Assembly (NCBI RefSeq): GCF_900100185.1
Contig: NZ_FNEN01000022.1
Location: 1 to 41,262 of the forward strand
DNA from: Natribacillus halophilus
Lineage (GTDB): Bacteria > Bacillota > Bacilli > Bacillales > Marinococcaceae
Length of the DNA stretch: 41,262 nucleotides
Reading direction: 5' to 3'
Part shown: positions 16,769 through 25,440 of the stretch, piece after piece
Layout of the letters: each line of letters starts with the position of its first letter
Position numbering within the stretch: the first letter of the stretch is position 1
Program-made: the position numbers and the translations under genes
The notes under the pieces: generated by a model
What the model saw: the letters and a program-made list of their open reading frames with translations, nothing else
Databases searched by the model: none
What the model was told of the DNA's origin: nothing

Positions 16769-16790
16769 TTTCTATAGTTTATCATAGAAA
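16769..16790. promoter_or_regulatory. Inverted repeat in the divergent promoter region
   Basis: TTTCTAT and ATAGAAA form a perfect 7-bp dyad with an 8-base spacer. It lies 19 bases upstream of the amidohydrolase start and 57 bases before the methyltransferase start. The position suits an operator acting on one or both genes. No regulator gene is adjacent. Confidence 0.4.
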
Positions 16791-16846
16791 GAGAGAGTTA
16801 TGATTGGCAAGTCTCAGCCAAAAAACAACAACAGGAGGGATCCATC

Positions 16847-17407
16847 ATGGAAGTCCCGCATGTAGCGGAACAAATACATAAGGAAATCGAAGACATCGGT
16901 TTCACGATGACATGTGACCAGGAGACAGCCACTTTATTACGAACCCTGGCTGCGTCTAAAAGCCGTGGGCGATTATTGGAATTAGGCACGGGCGCCGGTT
17001 ACTCCACGAGTTGGATTTTAGCGGGGATGGATGAGGAGTCATCATTGATCACTGTTGAAGTCGACAAAAAACTGCACCAGATCGCTAAAAAGTATTTAAG
17101 CAGTGATTCCCGTGTTGAATTTGTGACAGGTGATGGGGAAACATTCATCCGGTCCGCGGATGATCATACGTTTGATTTTATTTTTGCCGATACTTGGCCG
17201 GGTAAGCTGAGCGCATTGGATGAAACCTTGCAGTTACTGAATAAAGGGGGCTTCTATATTATCGACGATCTCCTTCATCAGGAGGATTGGCCTGAACCCC
17301 ATTGGGCACAAATAAAAGCATTAGTCTCTGATTTGGCGGCGAGGGAAGATTTAACGATAACGAAATTAAACTGGTCGACGGGACTTATCATCGCAACGAA
17401 GACATGA
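16847..17407 (+). CDS. O-methyltransferase, class I SAM-dependent
   Basis: A 186-residue methyltransferase. The SAM-binding glycine motif is LLELGTGAGYS (about 44-54), the acidic end of strand 2 is ITVEVDK, and FDFIFADTWPGK is the motif IV region with a metal-type Asp. FYIIDDLLHQEDWPE is like the second metal-binding region of bacterial O-methyltransferase family 3. The start has CAGGAGGGA upstream. It is slightly shorter than typical family members (about 200-220). The acceptor is unknown. Confidence 0.85.
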   Translation: MEVPHVAEQIHKEIEDIGFTMTCDQETATLLRTLAASKSRGRLLELGTGAGYSTSWILAGMDEESSLITVEVDKKLHQIAKKYLSSDSRVEFVTGDGETFIRSADDHTFDFIFADTWPGKLSALDETLQLLNKGGFYIIDDLLHQEDWPEPHWAQIKALVSDLAAREDLTITKLNWSTGLIIATKT

Positions 17408-17428
17408 ATATCCTGTGAGTAATCACTT

Positions 17429-17457
17429 TTGAAACCCTCACGATTAAGTGATAAAAT
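17429..17457 (+). promoter_or_regulatory. Promoter of helD
   Basis: TTGAAA (17429-17434), a 17-base spacer and TAAAAT (17452-17457) give a near-consensus sigma-A promoter about 50 bases upstream of the helD start codon. Confidence 0.65.
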
Positions 17458-17507
17458 GAATAGCCGATCATATTTCGTCTGCATGCGAAACGAAAGGAGA
17501 ACGTCCG

Positions 17508-19787
17508 TTGAGCCAGGAACATCGCGATTGGCAAGTAGAGAAACAGCGGCTGCAAACCGTAACCTCTCTTATCAAAAAGAAAAAAGAAGATCTGCAGGAA
17601 GTGTCCGCCGATCTGAAAAAAGATGTCATCGAGCTTCGGCGTACGTTCTGGGATGATGTGACCGTTAATATCGATGAGCCGGATGATGTGCTCGAGACAC
17701 AAGCAAGCATGAAACAGCGGGCAGAGTTATTGAGCGAACGTGAGCGCAGCCACGGCTTGCTTCATCAACAGGCTAAAACATTGCGGCGCTTGGAAGAAGC
17801 GCCGTATTTTGGCCGTATTGATTTTATTGAAGACGGAGAAAAAGAAGCTGAACCGATTTATATTGGCATCGCTTCCTTAATGGATGAAAACGATGAAGAT
17901 TTTCTCGTTTACGATTGGCGTGCGCCGATTTCCAGTATGTATTATGATTTTGCGCCCGGCCGCGCGCAGTATCCGACCATCGAAGGGGACGTGGAAGGGG
18001 AAATCACCCTTAAACGGCAATACATCGTCAAAGGCGGAGAGCTTGAAGGGATGTTCGATACCGGCCTCACGATCGGGGATGAGCTATTGCAGGCTTTGCT
18101 CGGCCAGCAATCCACGCCGCAAATGAAAAGCATCGTCGCCTCGATCCAGCGGGAACAAAATCAAGTCATCCGCAATGAGCGAAGCAAGATCCTTATCGTT
18201 CGCGGCGTCGCGGGCAGCGGGAAAACGTCAGCAGCTTTGCAACGGGTCGCTTACCTTCTTTACAAGCACCGGGAAAAGCTGAATGCCGGGAATATGTTGC
18301 TATTTTCACCGAATCCGCTTTTTACCCGTTATGTTTCCAACGTGCTGCCGGAATTGGGGGAAGACAATCTCCAGCAAACGACCCTTTTCCATCATTTTCA
18401 AAAACGCCTGCCGAAAGGATGGCAGCTGGAAAGTCCGTACGCGCAAATTGAGTATTTTTTATCTGAACAAGTGGAACCCATTCGCTCCCAGGGGCTGGCG
18501 GTGAAAACGAGTCCTGAGCTCAGCGATCAGCTCCATGCTTATTTAGCCTCACTTTCCGATTCCGGTCTTATGTTTAAGGATCTTTATTTTCGCGGTGACG
18601 TATGGGTGACCAAAATGCAAATGGAGCAATATTTTTACCAACTGGATGAACGTATGTCCATTCCGAATCGCCTGGAACTCGTTGTCGAGTGGCTGCTGCA
18701 AATGCTGCAAATCACCGAAAAAGAAGAAAGGCCGAACACCTGGGTTGACGAGGAAATGGATCTGCTGGATGAAGAGACATACAAGCGAGTGTTTGAAAAA
18801 GTAAACGAAAACGAAGATGAATTAGGCAATGACCAAATGATGGAAGAGACGTTATTGCGAAAACTCGTCGTACGCCGCAAGATTCAACCGCTGCGCAAAC
18901 AGATCCAGGCCTTCGATCTCGTCGATATGGAAAAAATGTATATTCAGTTTTACCGGTGGGCGAACAATAAAGTGATCGCCGAAGAAATCGGGTATTTTTT
19001 TCAGGATAAAAAGTTGCACTGGGAAGATGCCGCGCCTTTTTTCTATCTTGAGGACCAACTCAAAGGGCGGCCGGCTTACGCGGATATTCGCCATATTTTC
19101 ATCGATGAAGCGCAAGATTACGCCAGCATTCAAATTCTTTATTTGCAAAACTTGTTTCCAACCAGCCGGATGACTTTACTCGGAGATGCCAATCAGGCGG
19201 TGCATGCCCATACAAACGCGGGTCATTCCCCGCTGATCGAGGATCCATCCGCGCAAAAGCAGGAAACGATCACTTTACTTCGCAGTTATCGCTCGACACA
19301 ACCGATCGTTGAATTCACCAAACGCTTGATTCCGAACGGGGAGCAGATTGAATCGTTTGAGCGACCGGGGCCCAAGCCGGAAATCATGCACACGGGCGAC
19401 GAGCATGAGAAGGATTTATGTTCGTTGGTGCAAGAGCTGACCAAGCGTGATTCGGGAACGGTCGCGGTCATTACGAAAACGTTCGCTGGCAGCGAGCAAA
19501 TATGGGAATGGCTCGACCGAGAGGGGATGAGCGCGCAACTCATCCATGAGCAAACGAGTGAGTTCAAAGAGGACTTGCTCGTCCTGCCAGTCTACCTCGC
19601 CAAAGGGATCGAGTTCGACGTGGTTGTTGTCAGCGATGCTTCCGCGGCGGAGTATCACCTGGAGCGTGATCGTTATTTGCTCTACACCGCCTGCACGCGC
19701 GCGATGCATGAACTGTATCTCTGCGCCAACGGCGAGCTGCCGCCGCTGATTACAGAAGGCGTCCGCCAAAGTTATGTGCAGGGATGA
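17508..19787 (+). CDS. helD: HelD, RNA polymerase recycling helicase-like ATPase
   Basis: A 759-residue UvrD-like superfamily 1 ATPase of the HelD family (B. subtilis HelD is about 774). An N-terminal charged coiled coil (about 5-95) is the arm that enters the RNA polymerase secondary channel. VYDWRAPISSMYYD follows, then Walker A GVAGSGKT (233-240), Walker B IFIDEAQDYA, LLGDANQAVH, the arginine motif LLRSYRSTQPI, and the C-terminal helicase-like motifs GIEFDVVVV and YTACTRAMHELYL. The start is TTG, supported by AAAGGAG at good spacing. HelD releases stalled or hibernating RNA polymerase from DNA using ATP. It is monocistronic, with promoter and terminator both visible. Confidence 0.95.
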   Translation: MSQEHRDWQVEKQRLQTVTSLIKKKKEDLQEVSADLKKDVIELRRTFWDDVTVNIDEPDDVLETQASMKQRAELLSERERSHGLLHQQAKTLRRLEEAPYFGRIDFIEDGEKEAEPIYIGIASLMDENDEDFLVYDWRAPISSMYYDFAPGRAQYPTIEGDVEGEITLKRQYIVKGGELEGMFDTGLTIGDELLQALLGQQSTPQMKSIVASIQREQNQVIRNERSKILIVRGVAGSGKTSAALQRVAYLLYKHREKLNAGNMLLFSPNPLFTRYVSNVLPELGEDNLQQTTLFHHFQKRLPKGWQLESPYAQIEYFLSEQVEPIRSQGLAVKTSPELSDQLHAYLASLSDSGLMFKDLYFRGDVWVTKMQMEQYFYQLDERMSIPNRLELVVEWLLQMLQITEKEERPNTWVDEEMDLLDEETYKRVFEKVNENEDELGNDQMMEETLLRKLVVRRKIQPLRKQIQAFDLVDMEKMYIQFYRWANNKVIAEEIGYFFQDKKLHWEDAAPFFYLEDQLKGRPAYADIRHIFIDEAQDYASIQILYLQNLFPTSRMTLLGDANQAVHAHTNAGHSPLIEDPSAQKQETITLLRSYRSTQPIVEFTKRLIPNGEQIESFERPGPKPEIMHTGDEHEKDLCSLVQELTKRDSGTVAVITKTFAGSEQIWEWLDREGMSAQLIHEQTSEFKEDLLVLPVYLAKGIEFDVVVVSDASAAEYHLERDRYLLYTACTRAMHELYLCANGELPPLITEGVRQSYVQG

Positions 19788-19890
19788 AAGTGACAGATTA
19801 TCGAGGGAAAGCGCCAGAATATCATTGAAAAGCGCCAGATTATATCCGAAAAGCGCCAGAATAAGCACGCGAAGCGCCAGATTATCCCCG
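19786..19890. repeat. Five copies of a 21-bp intergenic repeat
   Basis: Five units begin at about 19786, 19807, 19828, 19849 and 19871. The consensus is (G/A)AAAGCGCCAGAWTAT plus a variable 5-6 bases. The array starts on the helD stop codon and ends before its terminator. The first unit (AAAGTGACAGATTAT) is the most divergent. The same family is at 14529-14590. Confidence 0.85.
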
Positions 19891-19924
19891 CCCCCCCCTC
19901 TCCGCTCTTGCGCGGGATTTTATC

Positions 19925-19949
19925 AAACGTCGTACAGCGGCGTTTTTTT
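19925..19949 (+). terminator. Intrinsic terminator of helD
   Basis: AAACGTCG and CGGCGTTT pair (one G-T wobble) around a 5-base loop, followed by a run of seven T at 19943-19949. Confidence 0.75.
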
Positions 19950-19974
19950 AATGCATTATTTTCCGGTTATAAAA

Positions 19975-19988
19975 CGAACAAAAGTTTG
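19975..19988. promoter_or_regulatory. LexA (DinR) SOS box
   Basis: CGAAC-AAAA-GTTTG matches the Gram-positive LexA consensus CGAACRNRYGTTYG at all but one position. It is directly upstream of a TATACT -10 (19990-19995), 51 bases before the polymerase start. This makes the polymerase and YolD genes SOS-inducible. Confidence 0.88.
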
Positions 19989-20038
19989 TTATACTGCAAA
20001 TAGAACACATTTTCCCATGAAAAGGTGACATCGCCATC

Positions 20039-21286
20039 ATGAGCACCCAACCTTCAAGAACGGTATTTCTCGTCGATATGCAGTCGTTTTTTGCCAATAT
20101 TGAAAAGCTGGAAAAGCCGGCATTGGAGGATCATCCCGTCGTCGTCGCCGGTGATCCGGAGATTCGCAGCGGCGTGATTCTGGCCGCGTGTCCGCTCGCG
20201 AAAAAATGGGGCGTGAAGACGGCCGAAGCCCTGTGGGAGGCGGAAAATAAATGTCCGTATCTCGTCGTCATCAAACCACGGATGCAGCTCTACCTTGATA
20301 TCTCGGTCAATATTGCGGCCTCCCTGGAGTCTTTCACGGATGAAGTGGAGCCGTACAGCATCGATGAAATTTTCGTGGAGATGACGAACGTGCTCTCCGG
20401 CGTGGGCGTGACCGCCGAAGAAGCCGCAGACATCGTGATCACAAAGATTTACCGGGAAACGGGTATGGTCGCGCGCGTGGGTGTCGGTCCGAACAAAGTG
20501 ATGGCAAAAATGGCCTGTGATCATTTTGCCAAAAAACAACCCGACGGCATTTTCCATCTTCATGAAAACAACTTGCAGGAGAAGCTTTGGCCCCGTCCGG
20601 TGGGCGATATGTTCGGTGTGGGTACGCGGATGGAGCGTCATTTTCATGACATGGGCATTCGTACGATCGGACAGTTGGCGCGCACGAACCTTTCTGACTT
20701 GCAGAAGCGCTGGGGGATTAATGGCGAGCTGCTTTATTGGACGGCACATGGATGGGATGAATCGCCCGTGACGATTGATACGCATATTCGCCGTAAAGCG
20801 ATCGGCCATCATATGACGCTGCCGCGCGATTACCGGTCCTGGGAGGAGATTAAGGTGGTGTTAATGGAATTAAGCGAGGAAGTCGCCCGGCGTGTGCGGG
20901 CCAATCGTTATCTCGGGACGACGGTGACCGCAGGCGCGCGGGGGCACGACTTTTTCAATCAACCGTCGGGGTTTCACCGCCAGGTCAAGCTCCCTGACCC
21001 GACCAATGACGGCCATGTCATCTTTGAGGCGGTAGAGCAGTTATTTTTAACCCATTGGAATCGGGATCCGGTACGAAGTCTCGGCGTGAGTCTGGACGGA
21101 TTGACGACCGATGAAGCGCGCCAGATGAGTCTATTTGCCCCCGATCATGAGCGGGAAGAGCTCAATCATACCGTCGATCATTTAAAAAATAAGCATGGCG
21201 ACGCGGCCGTGCTGCGGGCGTCGTCCTTGACCGCGGGCGGGCAGGCGTTGCTGCGGGCCCAGAAGCTCGGCGGCCATTATAAGTAG
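20039..21286 (+). CDS. Y-family DNA polymerase, UvrX/YqjW type
   Basis: A 415-residue translesion polymerase. Metal-binding Asp is in FLVDMQSFFA (Asp 13), and the second site is YSIDEIF (Asp 109, Glu 110). The thumb helix-hairpin-helix is MFGVGTRMERHFHDMGIRTIGQL, given here only as its flanks, MFGVGTRM and GIRTIGQL. A little-finger domain follows (VRANRYLGTTVT). The extended MQSFFANIEK start and the length match the YqjW/UvrX branch rather than DinB/YqjH. AAGGTGA precedes the ATG. The LexA box upstream and the YolD-like gene 13 bases downstream repeat the yqjW-yqjX arrangement of B. subtilis. Confidence 0.92.
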   Translation: MSTQPSRTVFLVDMQSFFANIEKLEKPALEDHPVVVAGDPEIRSGVILAACPLAKKWGVKTAEALWEAENKCPYLVVIKPRMQLYLDISVNIAASLESFTDEVEPYSIDEIFVEMTNVLSGVGVTAEEAADIVITKIYRETGMVARVGVGPNKVMAKMACDHFAKKQPDGIFHLHENNLQEKLWPRPVGDMFGVGTRMERHFHDMGIRTIGQLARTNLSDLQKRWGINGELLYWTAHGWDESPVTIDTHIRRKAIGHHMTLPRDYRSWEEIKVVLMELSEEVARRVRANRYLGTTVTAGARGHDFFNQPSGFHRQVKLPDPTNDGHVIFEAVEQLFLTHWNRDPVRSLGVSLDGLTTDEARQMSLFAPDHEREELNHTVDHLKNKHGDAAVLRASSLTAGGQALLRAQKLGGHYK

Positions 21287-21299
21287 GGGGGAAGATACA

Positions 21300-21635
21300 A
21301 TGAACAAGTTAACGCCCGGGAGTAATCTGCGTTGGGAATCGAGCCGAATGATTTTGCCGGAGCACCGGGAACAGTGGCTCAGATACCGTGAGCAGCAACA
21401 AAAAGAGGCCCAACCGCTTCTTGACGAGCAGCGTTGGGCCGAGATCGAATGGACGCTTGGGGGAGCGATGAAAGAAAACACTCCACTCACGTTTACGTAT
21501 TGGGAAGCGGGGGAGATTCGCGAAAAACGTGGCGTTTGCTATTTTATCGACCATACGCTTCGGCGATTTCACGTGCAGGCCGCCGATGATGAACGCTATT
21601 ATTTGCCGTTTGCCGTGATTGTGGATGTGGAGTAG
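21300..21635 (+). CDS. YolD-like protein (YqjX type)
   Basis: A 111-residue YolD-like protein, recognised by the N-terminal NLRWESSRMILPEHREQW segment and the C-terminal barrel (FTYWEAGEIREKRGVCYFID, ... YYLPFAVIVDVE). YolD proteins accompany UvrX-type Y-family polymerases, and are thought to play a UmuD-like accessory role. The gene lies 13 bases after the polymerase gene with GGGGGGA as ribosome binding site, so it belongs to the same SOS operon. It converges with the cls gene. Confidence 0.9.
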   Translation: MNKLTPGSNLRWESSRMILPEHREQWLRYREQQQKEAQPLLDEQRWAEIEWTLGGAMKENTPLTFTYWEAGEIREKRGVCYFIDHTLRRFHVQAADDERYYLPFAVIVDVE

Positions 21636-21652
21636 TTATGTTAGGAACGTTT

Positions 21653-23110
21653 TTATAAAATCGGCGACAACAACCTCGCAATCGATTCCTTGAAACGAAT
21701 CCACAGTCCGCGTTCCTGGTAACGTTGTTGGGTCATTTCCGAAGAGATTTCCTGGTCCTCTTCAAAAATAGCGGCTAATTTTTCCCCCATGGCCCGGTCA
21801 TACATGAAGACGTTCATTTCGAAATTGAGGCGGAAACTGCGCACATCAATATTCGCGGTGCCAATCGAGCTGATGCTGTCATCGACGACAATCATCTTCG
21901 CGTGGATAAAGCCGCCGTCGTAAATGTAAAAACGGGCCCCCGCCTTGAGTAATTCACCCATGTGGGCATAGGTCGCCCAATAGACGAAAATATGATCCGG
22001 CTTATTCGGAATCATGATACGTACATCTTTGCCGGCAAGGGCGGCGATGCGCAAGGCATCAAGCAGGCTGGCATCCGGAATAAAATAAGGGGTCTGAATG
22101 TATACAGACTCCCGCGCGGAAGCGATCATTTTAATATAGCCGTTTTTAATATCTTCCCATTCGGCATCCGGTCCGCTGGAGACGATTTGTGTACTGATGC
22201 CGTTCTTGGGGGGATCTATCATTTCCGGAAAATAGTGTGGTTCATAATCAATCGTCTTGTCCTTGGAAGCCTGGTTCCAGTCAAGGATAAAGCGAGTCTG
22301 CACCGCTCGCACCGAGGCTCCCCGTAAACGTAAATGGCTATCGCGCCAGTAGCCCATTTTTTTACTGCGCCCCAAATATTCATCGCCAACGTTAAAACCG
22401 CCGGTATAAGCGATTTCTCCGTCAATAATCACCATTTTTCGGTGGTTGCGGTAATTGAGACGCGAGTTGATATAAGGAATGCGGGAGGGGAAAAATACCC
22501 CGACTTCACCCCCGGCATCCGTGAGGACTTGAAAATGTTTTCGGGACAGCTTACGAGAGCCCATGTCATCATAAAGTACACGAACAATGACCCCTTCTTG
22601 CGCTTTTTGGGTAAGCAAATCGATCACGCGCTTGCCGAGAGTGTCATTACGAAATATGTAATATTGCATATGGATATGGTCGGTCGCTTGTGCGATATCC
22701 GTCAGTAGTTGTGAAAATTTATCAACGCCATCTGTGAACACCCCTACTTCGTTGTCTTCGGTTAACACCGCGCCATCGCTATTAAGGAGCATCGAAATCA
22801 AATTGCGGTTGCTCTTTGATGTTTCACTTTTAAAAGCAAAACGATTATGGTCCAGATCGTGCCTTTGTTTTTGTATCAAATCTTTTAAACCGATTTTTTC
22901 AATGCCTTCCCATTGAAATAAACGCTTCCGGGTCAAATTTTGTCCCAGAACGAGGTAGAGCACGAACCCGAGATAAGGAATGAAGACGAGGATCAGTAAC
23001 CATGCCCACGTCGCGTGCACATCACGGCGTTCCATAAAAACTATAATGGCGGCAAAAATCATGTTGAGGAAAATTAATAAACCAACGGCGATCGATAAAA
23101 GGTCCATCAT
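21653..23110 (-). CDS. cls: Cardiolipin synthase
   Basis: A 485-residue phospholipase-D-superfamily enzyme that joins two phosphatidylglycerols into cardiolipin plus glycerol. Two N-terminal membrane helices (about 4-26 and 33-55) are followed by two HKD motifs: NHRKMVIID (His 223, Lys 225, Asp 230) with TGGFN, and IHAKMIVVDD with GTAN. Length and layout match ClsA/YwnE. The ATG at 23110 follows AAGGGGGG closely; a second ATG is the next codon. It is monocistronic, on the strand opposite its neighbours. Cardiolipin is commonly raised in salt-adapted bacteria. Confidence 0.94.
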   Translation of the reverse strand: MMDLLSIAVGLLIFLNMIFAAIIVFMERRDVHATWAWLLILVFIPYLGFVLYLVLGQNLTRKRLFQWEGIEKIGLKDLIQKQRHDLDHNRFAFKSETSKSNRNLISMLLNSDGAVLTEDNEVGVFTDGVDKFSQLLTDIAQATDHIHMQYYIFRNDTLGKRVIDLLTQKAQEGVIVRVLYDDMGSRKLSRKHFQVLTDAGGEVGVFFPSRIPYINSRLNYRNHRKMVIIDGEIAYTGGFNVGDEYLGRSKKMGYWRDSHLRLRGASVRAVQTRFILDWNQASKDKTIDYEPHYFPEMIDPPKNGISTQIVSSGPDAEWEDIKNGYIKMIASARESVYIQTPYFIPDASLLDALRIAALAGKDVRIMIPNKPDHIFVYWATYAHMGELLKAGARFYIYDGGFIHAKMIVVDDSISSIGTANIDVRSFRLNFEMNVFMYDRAMGEKLAAIFEEDQEISSEMTQQRYQERGLWIRFKESIARLLSPIL

Positions 23111-23256
23111 TAACCCCCCTTCGTTTCTAAATCCCCTTCATGTTACCATTTTTTTGGCTTGAGGTGGGCTTTCCGAATGTAAAAAAGCATATGAAAACAC
23201 AGCTTTCCCATTCTACAACGATACACAATTATGATATGATAAAGAAAATGAAAATA

Positions 23257-23351
23257 CCACTAGGGGTGCGCTTAAGGTCATAAAGCGCTGAGAAAAGGAA
23301 TGGCTTTAACCCTTTGAACCTGATCCGGAAAAAACCGGCGGAGGGAAGTGG
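23257..23351 (+). promoter_or_regulatory. TPP riboswitch (THI box)
   Basis: The conserved THI-box elements are all present: CCAC-TAGGGGTGC at the 5' end, GCTGAGA at 23287, ACCCTTTGAACCTGATC, CCGG...CCGG for P3/P5 and GCGGAGGGAAGTGG at the 3' end closing P1. It binds thiamin pyrophosphate. An intrinsic terminator 35 bases downstream supports transcriptional control of thiD and the coupled glycosylase gene. Confidence 0.95.
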
Positions 23352-23385
23352 CTTATAAATGCACGGACCAGTCTGCATTTTCGCC

Positions 23386-23414
23386 TCCACCCCCGCCGCC
23401 GAGGGTGGTTTTTT
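23386..23414 (+). terminator. Riboswitch-controlled terminator
   Basis: CCACCC (23387-23392) pairs with GGGTGG (23403-23408), followed by six T. It lies between the TPP aptamer and thiD and is the likely expression platform. Confidence 0.8.
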
Positions 23415-23438
23415 ATAAATCTGAAGGAGGACATGAAT

Positions 23439-24260
23439 ATGACAGAAATCGCAAAGGCGTTAACGGTGGCAGGCACGGACCCAAGCGGGGGTGCGGGCAT
23501 CCACGCAGACTTGAAAACGTTCCAGGAAATCGGTGTCTATGGGATGAGCGTGATTACATCGGTGGTGAGTCAGAACACGCTCGGGGTGAAATCGTTCGTG
23601 GATCTCGAGCTCGATTTTGTGGAAAGCCAGTTCGATGCGGTCTATGAAGACATCCCGCCGGACGCGGTGAAATCGGGGATGCTTTCGAACCCCGAAGTGA
23701 TGGCGCTCACTGCCCGTAAAATGAAAGAAGCCGGGGTGGCCAATTACGTGCTTGATCCTGTCATGATCGCTTCCAGTGGGCATGCGCTCATTTCAGAAGA
23801 TGCGCGAGTAGCTGTTGCAAAGGAGCTTCTCCCGTTGGCAACGGTCGTGACCCCGAATTTGCCGGAAGCGGAGGCCTTGACGAACAAGACGATCAAAACG
23901 GTCGAGGATATGAAAGAAGCCGGGCGAGTGCTCGTGGAAGAATACGGGGCGAACGCTGCCTTGATCAAGGGCGGGCACTATGAAGGCGAGGCTGACGACT
24001 TCCTGTATGATGGAGATACGTTTGAAAAATTTTCAGCGGAACGCTTTGATACGAAGCATACCCATGGCAGCGGCTGTACGTATGCGGCAGTGATTACGGC
24101 AGGACTGGCGAACGGAAAAACTCTATATGACGCGGTGAAGGATGGAAAAGCATATATTACGGCTGCCATCTCCAATCCCTTGAACATCGGCAAAGGGCAA
24201 GGCCCGACGAATCATTGGGGCCACCGCTGGTCGGAGATTCACTCTAAGGAGAAGGCATGA
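23439..24260 (+). CDS. thiD: Phosphomethylpyrimidine kinase ThiD
   Basis: A 273-residue ribokinase-fold kinase that phosphorylates HMP and HMP-phosphate for thiamin synthesis. It starts ALTVAGTDPSGGAGIHADLKT, given here by its core TDPSGGAGI, and has the substrate loop, the anion-hole motif HTHGSGCTYAA with catalytic Cys typical of ThiD/PdxK enzymes, and VTPNLPEAE. The ATG at 23439 is eight bases from GGAGG; the ATG at 23433 is too close. TPP riboswitch control favours the thiamin role over pyridoxal kinase activity. It overlaps the next gene by ATGA. Confidence 0.93.
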   Translation: MTEIAKALTVAGTDPSGGAGIHADLKTFQEIGVYGMSVITSVVSQNTLGVKSFVDLELDFVESQFDAVYEDIPPDAVKSGMLSNPEVMALTARKMKEAGVANYVLDPVMIASSGHALISEDARVAVAKELLPLATVVTPNLPEAEALTNKTIKTVEDMKEAGRVLVEEYGANAALIKGGHYEGEADDFLYDGDTFEKFSAERFDTKHTHGSGCTYAAVITAGLANGKTLYDAVKDGKAYITAAISNPLNIGKGQGPTNHWGHRWSEIHSKEKA

Positions 24261-25435
24261 AGGCGATACACGTCAGCAAAAAAAGTGCGCGGCAATTTTT
24301 GCTCGCAAAAGCCGGGCTGAATAAATACGGAGATATCGGTCCGGATATAACGACAGCCCTCCGTCGGCTGGAATGTATCCAGCTGGATCCGGTCGCTATT
24401 ATCGAGCGCAATCATCATCTCGTTTTATTTAATCGTCTGCAAAACTATACACGGGCGGATTTGGAGCAACATTTGTCGGAGGGCCAGGCGTTTGAATATT
24501 TTGCCAACGCGGCTTGTTTGATCCCCATGGAAGATTTCCCGCTTTTTAAAGCGAAAAGAAATGCAACGAAGCAAGCCTGGGCAGAAAAAAGACATCTGTA
24601 TAAAGATGTCGATCATGCGATCTATAATGAATTAGCGAACCGAGGGCCATTGCCGTCCAAAGCTTTTGCCTCCGGAAAAAAAGTTGTCGGTGCCTGGGAT
24701 CACCCGACGAACGCGACGACAAAAGAAACAAGCCACGTGCTGCGGATGTTATTCGAGGCAGGCGACATCCAGGTCTGTCGCCGCCAAGGGTCTGAGCGTT
24801 ATTTTGCACTGAGCCGGGATGTCATCCCCGCCCAATATCAGCAAGAAGCTGAAGCAATAAGTGAAGAAGAAGCGAACAGTCGTCTGCTGCATAAGTATTT
24901 GCGCGCGTATCGCCTCATCGATGAGACGGATCCGCGCTTTGGCTGGCAAAGGATGAAAGCGAGGGAGCGTAAGGCATGGGTGGATGATCTGCTGGCAGAT
25001 GGCGCCCTCATCCCCGTGGACATCGAGGGGGTGACCAGGCGCTACACGGTTTTGCAAGAGGATGCCGAGGAGCTCATGGCATATGAAAAGAAAAATGAGC
25101 GCGCCCGTGACGCTGTTTCTTTTCTCTCGCCCCTCGATAATTTGCTGTGGCGAAGAGAGCGCGTTGAAGATCTGTTCGAGTTCACGTATCGATGGGAGAT
25201 CTATATTCCGCCATCCCAAAGGCGATACGGTCCCTATACATTGCCGATTTTGCATGGCGATCAGTTCGTCGGGCGGGCCGATCCGTTTTTTGACCGTAAA
25301 AAAGAAATCCTGTCTATCACCTTGTACGAAGACCCTTCCCGGCAATGGTCAAAAACGCGTGCGGAGCGAGTGGCCCGCGCGGCCCGCTCGTTCGGTAAGC
25401 GTCTCGGAGCCAAGGCTGTCGACGTTAAGCAATAG
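24257..25435 (+). CDS. YcaQ/AlkX-type winged-helix DNA glycosylase
   Basis: A 392-residue HTH_42 protein. The N-terminal winged-helix region has LRRLECIQLDPVAIIERNHHL, with the Q-x-D motif (IQLD) that sets YcaQ/AlkX apart from AlkZ (QxQ). AAYLIP-like (AACLIPMEDFPLF), DNLLWRR and the C-terminal IPPSQRRYGPYTLPIL with GRADPFFDRK are family signatures. Known members excise bulky N7 adducts and unhook interstrand crosslinks. It starts inside the thiD stop codon (ATGA), so its translation is coupled to a thiamin gene, an unexpected partner. Confidence 0.85.
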   Translation: MKAIHVSKKSARQFLLAKAGLNKYGDIGPDITTALRRLECIQLDPVAIIERNHHLVLFNRLQNYTRADLEQHLSEGQAFEYFANAACLIPMEDFPLFKAKRNATKQAWAEKRHLYKDVDHAIYNELANRGPLPSKAFASGKKVVGAWDHPTNATTKETSHVLRMLFEAGDIQVCRRQGSERYFALSRDVIPAQYQQEAEAISEEEANSRLLHKYLRAYRLIDETDPRFGWQRMKARERKAWVDDLLADGALIPVDIEGVTRRYTVLQEDAEELMAYEKKNERARDAVSFLSPLDNLLWRRERVEDLFEFTYRWEIYIPPSQRRYGPYTLPILHGDQFVGRADPFFDRKKEILSITLYEDPSRQWSKTRAERVARAARSFGKRLGAKAVDVKQ

Positions 25436-25440
25436 GATCG

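Noticed and set aside
19774-20028. 84-codon ORF with repeated KSAR-type peptide after helD
   Set aside because: It is the translation of the 21-bp DNA repeat and runs through the helD terminator and the LexA box.
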